A stretch of 10,507 bases of DNA. Origin: CAZJJY01 sp964546445. GTDB taxonomy: Bacteria > Patescibacteriota > Microgenomatia > PFEM01 > JAPLYW01. The notes under the pieces were generated by a model. That model was not told the DNA's origin and searched no databases. It was given only the letters and a program-made list of their open reading frames with translations. The stretch's first letter is position 1. Every line of letters starts with the position of its first letter. Positions 1-5,776 of this stretch are shown here, in pieces. The stretch lies in contig CAZJJY010000020.1 of assembly GCA_964546445.1 (NCBI GenBank), forward strand, positions 1 to 10,507, read 5' to 3'. The translations under genes and the position numbers were made by a program.

Positions 1-684
1 AGTTGAACTATTTGCCCCGATGGTAATTTTTTTTTCATCACTTCTGCAATCACCGCTATTAGTTCCGCAAGTATTTCTATCACCATCACTACAAGCACAG
101 CCATAAACATGAACTATCATTTCAACAGTTTTACTAGAATTATTTCTAAAAGAATAGTTTCCTGTTAAGCTCCTACAACTAGAAGTTCCATTCCCAGCAG
201 AAACAGTTACACCGCATTGAGTAACATTTCCGGTTGATTTTTCAACATTACAAGCTGCTTCTTTTCTAATTTCCTGTCTTTGTTTAACAAGGAAAAGACT
301 TGTTGGTAAGGCGACAATAATTACAAGCAAGCTAACAATGGCCGAGATGTTTTTAATTTTACTTTTTGGAGGGGTAATAGGAGATTGTTCTTCTTCTGCT
401 ACTTGTTGAACATTTGTTTTTATTGGTTCTTCTTTTATGTCAGATACTATAACCGGTTCTACTTTTTCTTGATTTTCTTCTATTGGTGGAGCCGTTTTAG
501 GAATAGATTTCTCATCTTTTTCAAATTGTTTTTCTATCTCTGATTTTGGTTCTTTACTTTCTTCGGTTTGATCTATTTTTGGAGAGGGAGAAGTTTCTTG
601 ACCGTCCAACGATCCAATCTTAATTTCTTCTGTTGAAGTTGTTGGGTTTTCTTTATCTTGATCGTCTTTAGGCAGATTGTTCAT
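1..684 (-). CDS. Cys-rich single-pass surface protein of unknown function (C-terminus outside window)
   Basis: This gene is read leftwards from an ATG at 682-684 and stays open for 228 codons to the window edge, so its C-terminus is missing. An in-frame TAA lies four codons upstream of the ATG, which fixes the start. Residues 1-110 are hydrophilic and rich in Lys, Glu, Pro and Ser, and probably cytoplasmic and disordered. Residues about 113-133 form one hydrophobic membrane segment. It is followed by a basic stretch, KQRQEIRKEA, and then an outer domain with seven cysteines in 69 residues (145, 157, 170, 196, 198, 206, 213), including a CxC pair and a GDC. The outer part is also rich in Asn, Ser and Thr. 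I do not recognise the domain; disulphides or metal binding are possible but unproven. The gene overlaps the end of the upstream surface-protein gene by 17 bp, so it is the fifth gene of the pilN-pilO unit and probably translationally coupled. Confidence 0.8.
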   Translation of the reverse strand, partial: MNNLPKDDQDKENPTTSTEEIKIGSLDGQETSPSPKIDQTEESKEPKSEIEKQFEKDEKSIPKTAPPIEENQEKVEPVIVSDIKEEPIKTNVQQVAEEEQSPITPPKSKIKNISAIVSLLVIIVALPTSLFLVKQRQEIRKEAACNVEKSTGNVTQCGVTVSAGNGTSSCRSLTGNYSFRNNSSKTVEMIVHVYGCACSDGDRNTCGTNSGDCRSDEKKITIGANSST

Positions 685-2068
685 TGAATTTTCTTAGGAA
701 TAATCCCATAAATATAAAACTAGTACCCATTATGAATATCAAGAATGTTGGTGTCAAGTAACCAGATGTAGGGACACCACTTTCGGTGGAAGGCATTGAT
801 GTTCTTCCACTATCGGTTGAACTTATAGTTGGGGTGGCGGTTGGTGTTGATGTTGGAGAAACTTCAGCTGAAGGACTTGATTCTCCTGATGTTGTTGTTT
901 CCCCAGATGGAGAGGCAGTCATGGCTGGCATAGAACTTTCACCAGCTGCTAAGACAGTGAAAGATTTAGCAATCTTTTGTATTATACCGTTGTTATCAGT
1001 GTAGCTTACAGTAACGGTATGCTCTCCTGTTTCTAGGTTTTCAGGAGGAGTCCATTTCCAGTTACCGCTTTGATCGGCACTAATAACCCCTGAATAAGTA
1101 GCTGGGGATTCAATAGTAATAGTTAATGTTTCCCCCACGGGTCCTGTTCCTAAAAATTGTGGTTTTTGAGTATTAATTTCTTCCTGTGCTTCAGGATTGG
1201 TAATTGTTAACTCTCCTGAGGGAGTAACTGAAGGGTTAGCTTCTTCTAGGCTGAATTTACTAGTTGGAGTTGCCTCTGGTTGTGGTTCTTGTTCTTCTTC
1301 AGGAATTGTTGTTTTTGCTTCAGCAATTTCTCTAAAATCAAAGTTTTGACCCAGGGTTATTTTAGGCATGGGACTGTCATTTTTAGTGGTAGCGACGACA
1401 GTTGCTGTTCCTGTTGTACTTGCTTGAATAAATATTTCTTCGATGGAAGCATCTTTATCATAAGTCGTATAAACACTTAAATCAGCCGAACGGATAAGGT
1501 TTAAAGGAATAACCCAACTTCCTGAGGATTTAGTTAAGGAAGAGGCAGGGTTAGAATTAGCTAAGGAAAGATAAACAATAACTCCTTCGATTGGATTATT
1601 ATTTTGATCAACAACTGTTCCATAGGCAACATCATTAGATGGAGGGGATGAAGAGATAATGGAAGCAGTTTTTATCTGATATGCTTGATCGTTATTGTCA
1701 AATATTTTACCTCCCGAACCAATTTTGAAAAAGTAAGCAGTGTTAGGTTTTAGGTTCTTAACAGTAATATGATGAGTTAGGAAGCTTTCTGTATTTCCTG
1801 AAAGTTGGTCTCGATCATCAGCGGCTGTAAAGTTTGGATTTTTATCTAGGCCATATTTAATAAAACCAGAAGTTGCCTCATCAGTAATCCAAGAAATAGT
1901 AAAGCTAGTATCATTAACATTAGTTATTTTTATTTGGGTAGGAGTTAGTTCAGGAGCGGCTCTTAAAAAAAGATTAGGACCTTTTTTGATCAAAACAACA
2001 CCGCCAGTGATGGCAGTTAGGACTAGTAAAAGACCGACGATTGTTGGTAAGCGACGAATTTTCTTCAT
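668..2068 (-). CDS. Double-anchored surface protein with FN3-like, carboxypeptidase-regulatory-like and Ig-like domains
   Basis: A 466-residue cell-surface protein. The start is the ATG at 2066-2068: an AAGGTGG Shine-Dalgarno at 2079-2085 lies 10 nt upstream of it, whereas a TTG at 2077 would sit only one base from that site. Residues 8-27 form a membrane anchor or uncleaved signal, followed by a basic segment ending in LRAAPE. A fibronectin-III/purple-acid-phosphatase-N-like fold follows at about 41-135 (ITNVNDTSFTISW, then GFIKYG and PNTAYFFKI). Next is a carboxypeptidase-regulatory-like beta domain at about 147-227 (GTVVDQNNNPIEGVIVYL). After a Pro/Glu-rich linker comes a bacterial Ig-like domain at about 300-373 (GNWKWTPP, GEHTVTVSY). 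A Ser/Thr/Pro-rich stalk leads to a second membrane segment at about 438-458 and a short RKFNEQSA tail. I see no cysteine, unlike the next gene. The fold suggests adhesion or cell-envelope scaffolding. No catalytic motif is visible and the ligand is unknown. Confidence 0.88.
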   Translation of the reverse strand: MKKIRRLPTIVGLLLVLTAITGGVVLIKKGPNLFLRAAPELTPTQIKITNVNDTSFTISWITDEATSGFIKYGLDKNPNFTAADDRDQLSGNTESFLTHHITVKNLKPNTAYFFKIGSGGKIFDNNDQAYQIKTASIISSSPPSNDVAYGTVVDQNNNPIEGVIVYLSLANSNPASSLTKSSGSWVIPLNLIRSADLSVYTTYDKDASIEEIFIQASTTGTATVVATTKNDSPMPKITLGQNFDFREIAEAKTTIPEEEQEPQPEATPTSKFSLEEANPSVTPSGELTITNPEAQEEINTQKPQFLGTGPVGETLTITIESPATYSGVISADQSGNWKWTPPENLETGEHTVTVSYTDNNGIIQKIAKSFTVLAAGESSMPAMTASPSGETTTSGESSPSAEVSPTSTPTATPTISSTDSGRTSMPSTESGVPTSGYLTPTFLIFIMGTSFIFMGLFLRKFNEQSA

Positions 2069-2078
2069 AACAAACAAT

Positions 2079-2085
2079 CCACCTT
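2079..2085 (-). promoter_or_regulatory. Shine-Dalgarno AAGGTGG that decides the start of the FN3/Ig surface protein
   Basis: AAGGTGG on the minus strand matches the anti-SD complement AAGGAGG at six of seven bases. It ends 10 nt before the ATG at 2068 but only 1 nt before the alternative TTG at 2077. It is the clearest ribosome binding site in the left operon; most other genes in the window lack a recognisable one. Confidence 0.65.
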
Positions 2086-2105
2086 AAAGGGCAGACTAAG
2101 AACTC

Positions 2106-2471
2106 TTAATCTACAGTATCATTTTCTTGTGTTACTTGGCTACTACTAGTTGCCTCTTCTTCATTAATCTGAGCAGATTTAGTAGTTTCTTGTTCTATCT
2201 CTTGTTCTAACTCTGCTTCTTGAGTGGCCTCAGGGGCGGTTATGGTATTTAATTCTTCTTCGGATAAAGAAAGATTATTTTCAATTTTTTCAAAAATAGT
2301 TGTTTTAATATTAGGGTTTATAGGGGTCATTTGTTCTTTGGTTACCTTGGTAATAGTTGTTTTATTGCTGGCTTTGTAGACTTCAAATCCGACCCAACTG
2401 ATAACAGTTAGAAGACTTATTAAAGATAAAAACAAAGCGTTTTTTCCTAGTCCAAATTGTTGTTGTGTCAT
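2106..2471 (-). CDS. Small acidic single-pass membrane protein in the pilP position
   Basis: A 121-residue protein I cannot assign to a named family. A short N-terminus precedes one hydrophobic segment at about 11-29 (LFLSLISLLTVISWVGF). A modestly conserved-looking stretch follows at about 40-68 (TKVTKEQMTPINPNIKTTIF), and then a strongly acidic, Glu/Gln/Thr-rich low-complexity tail to the end. The topology with a long extracytoplasmic tail is inferred from charge. It starts 17 bp after the pilO stop and lies 37 bp before the FN3/Ig surface-protein gene, so it is inside the same transcription unit. In diderm bacteria pilP follows pilO, but I see neither a lipobox cysteine nor the beta-rich PilP C-terminal domain, so homology to PilP is not supported. 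A role as a small linker of the pilus platform is inference from position. No clear ribosome binding site is visible. Confidence 0.75.
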   Translation of the reverse strand: MTQQQFGLGKNALFLSLISLLTVISWVGFEVYKASNKTTITKVTKEQMTPINPNIKTTIFEKIENNLSLSEEELNTITAPEATQEAELEQEIEQETTKSAQINEEEATSSSQVTQENDTVD

Positions 2472-2488
2472 TTTATTTTATTAAAAAT

Positions 2489-3112
2489 TTATTTTGGTAA
2501 AAACCAAACTTGGCCATTAATATTTAAAGCTAAGATACCACTCTGATCTCTCCCAGACTGAAAAACAAAACTTTCAATACTAATAGTTCTTCTTAAATTG
2601 GATAGTAGGTTAATAAATTTTCTTAAGTTCTCATAGTTACCACTGACAGTGACGTTAAAATTGACAGGTTGTTTTTCATTGGCTATTTTTTCTTCTGCTG
2701 AGTCTAAAACAGCTTCATTAATACGAAAACTTTCAATAGAAACTTCAGTCTTTCTGCTTAAAGCTTCTAGTTGTTTTGCTAAAGAATCAATTTCGGCACT
2801 GGCTGGTAATGCTTCGTTAACAAGATAAATTTTTGATTCATTATTTAGATAATTGGTTTGGGCTGTAGAGAGATTTCTAATTTTTCCTTCTAAGCTTGTT
2901 AAGACGAATTGCTGATCTTTAACCTGTTTAATTAATCCAGCGATGGTAACTAATGTTGGTTTAATGGCAAAAGCAATAAAGAAAATAATCGTAACCAAAG
3001 CAGCAATAATGCCGGTGTAAACCCGAGCCTTTCTAGTTTTATAAAAGTTGCTTAGGTCAACAAAATAACGATTATAACGATGTAGCCCAGCTTGTAGATT
3101 AATATCAACCAT
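2489..3112 (-). CDS. pilO: PilO-like type IV pilus inner-membrane platform protein
   Basis: PilO pairs with PilN in the inner membrane and links the cytoplasmic ATPase/PilM ring of type IV pili to the outer parts. The 207-residue protein has a cytoplasmic N-terminus of about 31 residues, one membrane helix at about 32-50 (TGIIAALVTIIFFIAFAI) and a coiled coil at about 57-95. The segment with LPASAEIDSLAKQLEAL at about 102-118 is typical of PilO. The C-terminal ferredoxin-like fold is at about 124-207 (TEVSIESF, then VNFNVTVSGNYENLRKFINLL and ISIESFVF). Length and layout match the PilO family. The ATG follows the pilN stop by a single base (TAA-A-ATG), so the two are almost certainly co-translated, as expected for obligate partners. 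PilM, PilB, PilC and pilins are not in the window. The closely related GspM/PilN-fold families are the main alternative, but the gene order favours PilO. Confidence 0.85.
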   Translation of the reverse strand: MVDINLQAGLHRYNRYFVDLSNFYKTRKARVYTGIIAALVTIIFFIAFAIKPTLVTIAGLIKQVKDQQFVLTSLEGKIRNLSTAQTNYLNNESKIYLVNEALPASAEIDSLAKQLEALSRKTEVSIESFRINEAVLDSAEEKIANEKQPVNFNVTVSGNYENLRKFINLLSNLRRTISIESFVFQSGRDQSGILALNINGQVWFLPK

Positions 3113-3113
3113 T

Positions 3114-3671
3114 TTATGTTTTAAGTTCTGCCTTTATATTAAAATTAATTCCTGATGTATATTCCCCTCCAATAGAAACGTTAAAAACAGCAACGTTATT
3201 AAGTTGTGGTGAGTTTTTAAGATTTTTTAGGAAACTAGCAAAGGTAAATTCAGAATTAGCAACGGCGGTAAGATTAATTTCTTCTCCAGCTAAAGAAAAA
3301 TTAGAAAGTTTAACTCCAATTGGGGTCAATTGAGCGAAGACATCCATTATTTGATTAATTTCAACTTGATTTTTTCTTAAACCCTCAATGGTAGAAAGCC
3401 TTTTTTGTAGGAATAAAAATTCTTTTTCAAAATCTGAAGAGGAGCTGATAATAGCCTGTTTCTGTTTAATTTCTTCGTTAAGGTTAGTTAGATCCCTATC
3501 TAACTTAAATCTTGAGATAAAAGCCAAGATAACGACTAACTCAGTCACAATAATAATCCACCTACCAACTTGTAAGAGCCATTTTAAGAATCGACCGAGA
3601 CTTGTTTTTTCCCAATCTTCTTGAGGAATAAATTCAATTTTAGTTTCTGAAAGCTTCTTTTGGGCAGCCAT
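3114..3671 (-). CDS. pilN: PilN-like type IV pilus inner-membrane platform protein
   Basis: PilN connects cytoplasmic PilM to PilO in the type IV pilus motor platform. Of the 185 residues, the N-terminus carries IEFIPQED at about 12-19, which matches the position of the INLLP motif that PilN uses to bind PilM. A single membrane helix lies at about 36-54 (VGRWIIIVTELVVILAF). A coiled coil spans about 57-105, and a small alpha/beta domain follows at about 108-185 (VFAQLTPIGVKLSNFSLAGEE, then FASFLKNLKN and VFNVSIGGE), the usual PilN ferredoxin-like fold. It is the first gene of the leftward pilus/surface unit and has its own promoter just upstream, so it is not merely read through from rpsT. 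The Shine-Dalgarno is weak (AGG near the start). No pilM lies directly upstream, unlike the usual pilMNO order. Confidence 0.85.
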   Translation of the reverse strand: MAAQKKLSETKIEFIPQEDWEKTSLGRFLKWLLQVGRWIIIVTELVVILAFISRFKLDRDLTNLNEEIKQKQAIISSSSDFEKEFLFLQKRLSTIEGLRKNQVEINQIMDVFAQLTPIGVKLSNFSLAGEEINLTAVANSEFTFASFLKNLKNSPQLNNVAVFNVSIGGEYTSGINFNIKAELKT

Positions 3672-3685
3672 AGGAACCTAAAAAT

Positions 3686-3715
3686 AGTATAGTTTAGGTA
3701 AGGGAGTTTTGTAAA
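3686..3715 (-). promoter_or_regulatory. Sigma70-type promoter for the pilN operon
   Basis: On the minus strand TTTACA (3710-3715) is five of six bases of the -35 consensus. It is followed by an 18-bp spacer and TATACT (3686-3691), five of six of the -10 consensus. The element fits in the short gap between the rpsT stop and the pilN ATG. A start about 7 nt after the -10 box would leave a leader of only about 8 nt, which agrees with the weak ribosome binding site. Function is inferred from consensus match and position. Confidence 0.6.
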
Positions 3716-3725
3716 GAGGGATTAG

Positions 3726-3968
3726 TTATTTTTTCTTTTTAATCAGTTTAGACAGTCGAGATTTTAAACGGTTAGCTTTGTTCTTGTGAATAACATTTTT
3801 TTTAGCCGCTCTATCTAAAAAACTAAAAGTTTCTCTTAAATTTTTTTTATTAGGATTCTTACGACTTTTTTTCAAAGTCGCTTTTACTTTATCCTTTATT
3901 TTTTTATTGACGATGGCCCTTCTTTTGTCACGACGAAGGGCTTTTTTAGCTGATTTAATTATTGGCAT
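3726..3968 (-). CDS. rpsT: 30S ribosomal protein bS20
   Basis: An 80-residue, extremely basic helical protein of the small ribosomal subunit that binds 16S rRNA and stabilises 30S assembly. It begins MPIIKSAKKALRRDKRRAIVNK, the family's usual opening, with an SAKKxxRxxxRR pattern. A central segment (FSFLDRAAKKNVIHKNKANRLKSRLSKLI) corresponds to the conserved C-terminal helix with a KNxAxRxKSRL signature. The length is close to the usual 80-90 residues. The gene stands divergent to murJ and upstream of the pilus unit on the same strand. No typical Shine-Dalgarno precedes the ATG; a -10-like TATTAT lies only 8 nt upstream, so the transcript may have almost no leader. No terminator is evident between it and the pilN promoter. 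Confidence 0.95.
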   Translation of the reverse strand: MPIIKSAKKALRRDKRRAIVNKKIKDKVKATLKKSRKNPNKKNLRETFSFLDRAAKKNVIHKNKANRLKSRLSKLIKKKK

Positions 3969-3995
3969 TTTTTAAAATAATAAAAAAACTAATTT

Positions 3996-4017
3996 ACAAT
4001 AGGCAATAAGCCATTGT
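3996..4017 (-). other. Imperfect hairpin in the rpsT upstream region
   Basis: ACAAT-A-GGC (3996-4004) faces GCC-ATTGT (4010-4017) across an AATAA loop, giving eight base pairs with one bulged A. If rpsT transcription starts at the TACAAT box (4013-4018), part of the hairpin would be in the leader, where an autoregulatory bS20 site could lie. If it starts near the ATG, the hairpin is only DNA-level symmetry. It overlaps the 19-bp palindrome at 4013-4031. Confidence 0.4.
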
Positions 4018-4031
4018 ACAATTAGTACAAT
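4013..4031. repeat. Perfect 19-bp palindrome, operator-like
   Basis: ATTGTAC and GTACAAT are perfect inverted 7-bp arms around the 5-bp spacer AATTA, roughly midway between the divergent rpsT and murJ starts. Each arm contains a TACAAT hexamer on one strand. Size and placement resemble a dimeric repressor or activator site able to act on both directions, but no matching regulator is known to me. Confidence 0.5.
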
Positions 4032-4066
4032 TGATTAAATTGTAGCAAAAATTTAGCTTAAAAACA

Positions 4067-5776
4067 ATGATTAGGAATTTACTTCAACGCGGTTCAAAAG
4101 TTTTTACTGATAGGCAGACAACAATCCTATCAGCGGCTTTAATCATTATGGTAACTATTGCCGCTTCGAGGGTTTTAGGCTTAGTTCGTAACCGTGTTTT
4201 AGCTGAATTCTTCTCAGTAGAAACTCTTTCTATCTACTTTGCTGCTTTTAGGATTCCAGAAACTATTTTTGAAATTTTGGTTTTTGGAACTTTTGCTTCC
4301 GCCTTTATTCCAACTTTTACTTCTTATATTTCTAGAAAAAAGAAAGAAGAGGCATGGAGGATTGCTTCTACCTGTCTTAACTTTGCTTTTTTAATTTTTA
4401 TAGCTTTAGCCATTGTCATATTTATGACAGCTCGTCCTATTTATCAGATAATAGCTCCTGGTTTTAATTCTCAAGATGTTATACAAATAGCCAATCTTTC
4501 TCGAATTTTGCTTTTAGCTCAAGCCTTTTTCGTTTTAAGTTATTTTTTAACTTCGGTTTTAGAATCTTTGCAAAGATTTTTAGTTCCAGCCCTGGCTCCC
4601 TTACTTTATAACTCAGGTATTATTCTAGGAACAATTTTTCTTTCGGTTCGTTTTGGTATTTATGGTCCAGTTATTGGAGCTGTTATTGGAGCGGCTTTAC
4701 ATTTCTTCATTCAATTACCTTTGGCTTTATTTTTAGGGTTTAGACCAAGATTATCTTTAAATTTAAGGCATCCAGGAGTAAGAGAGATTGGGAGATTAGC
4801 TTTACCTCGGATAATTGAATTATCTGCTTTCCAATTGGGGAAAATAGCAGAACTTTTTCTAGCTTCTTTGGTTTCGGTAGCTTCTTATACTTATTTTACT
4901 TTTGCTCATTCTTTGGCTTTGCTTCCAATTGGTCTTTTTGGGATAAGTATGGCCAAAGCGGCTTTACCAACTTTGTCTTATCAATCAGCTAAGAAAAATT
5001 TTGTCCAATTTAGCAAGACCTTAAATTCCTTACTTAGCCAAGTTTTCTTTTTAATTTTACCAGCGGCTGTTTTTCTGACAATTTTAAGAATTCCTATAGT
5101 TCGTTTAGTTTTTGGATCAGCTCGTTTTACTTGGGAATCTACAGTTCAAACAGGTTATACTCTTTCTGCTTTTAGTTTAGGAGTTTTAGCTCAGGGGCTA
5201 ATTTACCCTTTAAATAGGGCTTTTTGGGCTCTTCATGATACCAAAACACCAGTTAAAGTTTCGATTAGTGCAATTGTTATTAATATTTGTTTGGGGGTGC
5301 TTTTTATCATTGTTTTTAAATTCCAGATTTGGACTTTAGCTCTAGCTTTTTCTTTGGCCTCTTTGATTCAAGTCACGATCTTATTCATTCTAATCTCTAA
5401 AAAAATTCCCATTTTTAAAGAAACAAAAATTTTTACTACTTTTGCAAAAACAACTTTGGCTTCTTTTTTATCGGGGGGATTGATCTTTTTCTTGCTCAAG
5501 GTTTTAGACCGTTCGGCTTGGGATAAAAATCTTTCTTTTTTACGTTGGGTTGGTTTAAAACTACCAACTAGTTTTGAGCTTTTTGTTTTAGATACTCGTT
5601 ACACTTTAAATTTAATTTTATTAACAGTTTTTGTAGTTTTGTTGGGGATTGTGACTTATTTGCTTTTAAGTTGGCTTTTCAGAATAGAGGAAGTATCTAT
5701 TTTAAGAAGAATAATTATTCGTTTCAAAAAGATTAGAAAACTACCCGAAACAATTACTCCTCCACCTGAATCATGA
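4067..5776 (+). CDS. murJ: MurJ/MviN-family lipid II flippase
   Basis: MurJ moves the peptidoglycan precursor lipid II across the cytoplasmic membrane. The 569-residue product is almost wholly hydrophobic, with about 13-14 membrane helices, and belongs to the MOP superfamily. Recognisable family segments are ASRVLGLVRNRVLAEFF at 33-49, FAAFRIPE at 58-65, FASAFIPTFTSYI at 76-88 and FGISMAKAALPTLSY at 291-305. R35 and R41 correspond to E. coli R18 and R24. By eye, E. coli D39, R52 and R270 align with S55, F68 and about S282, so three further functional residues seem replaced. The protein is longer than E. coli MurJ (511), partly through a basic C-terminal tail ending in PPPES. Its TGA stop overlaps the ATG of the downstream GTPase (ATGA). 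No Shine-Dalgarno is seen; a candidate -10 lies 7 nt before the ATG. Confidence 0.93.
   Translation: MIRNLLQRGSKVFTDRQTTILSAALIIMVTIAASRVLGLVRNRVLAEFFSVETLSIYFAAFRIPETIFEILVFGTFASAFIPTFTSYISRKKKEEAWRIASTCLNFAFLIFIALAIVIFMTARPIYQIIAPGFNSQDVIQIANLSRILLLAQAFFVLSYFLTSVLESLQRFLVPALAPLLYNSGIILGTIFLSVRFGIYGPVIGAVIGAALHFFIQLPLALFLGFRPRLSLNLRHPGVREIGRLALPRIIELSAFQLGKIAELFLASLVSVASYTYFTFAHSLALLPIGLFGISMAKAALPTLSYQSAKKNFVQFSKTLNSLLSQVFFLILPAAVFLTILRIPIVRLVFGSARFTWESTVQTGYTLSAFSLGVLAQGLIYPLNRAFWALHDTKTPVKVSISAIVINICLGVLFIIVFKFQIWTLALAFSLASLIQVTILFILISKKIPIFKETKIFTTFAKTTLASFLSGGLIFFLLKVLDRSAWDKNLSFLRWVGLKLPTSFELFVLDTRYTLNLILLTVFVVLLGIVTYLLLSWLFRIEEVSILRRIIIRFKKIRKLPETITPPPES

Larger units (their letters stand above)
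3969..4066. promoter_or_regulatory. Divergent promoter region between rpsT and murJ
   Basis: This 98-bp AT-rich gap must drive both directions. For rpsT (minus strand), TTGCCT at 4001-4006 with an 18-bp spacer to TATTAT at 3977-3982 ends 8 nt before the ATG. For murJ (plus strand), TTGATT at 4031-4036 with a 17-bp spacer to TAGCTT at 4054-4059 ends 7 nt before the ATG. Both placements would give leaderless or nearly leaderless messages, in keeping with the absence of Shine-Dalgarno sequences. As an alternative, a TACAAT hexamer (five of six of the -10 consensus) lies on each strand inside the palindrome at 4013-4031, but without good -35 partners. The choice cannot be made by eye. Confidence 0.45.

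Noticed and set aside
668..769. Sortase-type sorting signal at the C-terminus of the FN3/Ig protein (PTSG, hydrophobic segment, RKF)
   Set aside because: The layout resembles a cell-wall sorting signal, but PTSG is not an LPxTG match and no sortase gene is in view. A plain C-terminal membrane anchor is enough to explain it.
1280..1480. Plus-strand open frame rich in Phe, Cys and Ser opposite the FN3/Ig surface-protein gene
   Set aside because: Its composition is what antisense reading of Glu/Pro/Thr-rich codons yields. It has no Shine-Dalgarno or family resemblance, and the opposite strand encodes clear domains.
2075..2077. TTG as start of the FN3/Ig surface protein
   Set aside because: It lies one base from the AAGGTGG site, too close for initiation; the ATG three codons later has proper 10-nt spacing.
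5774..5776. Possible UGA recoding to Gly or Trp as in some CPR lineages
   Set aside because: TGA ends murJ at a sensible length and overlaps the next start codon. No in-frame TGA was noticed in any of the well-recognised genes.
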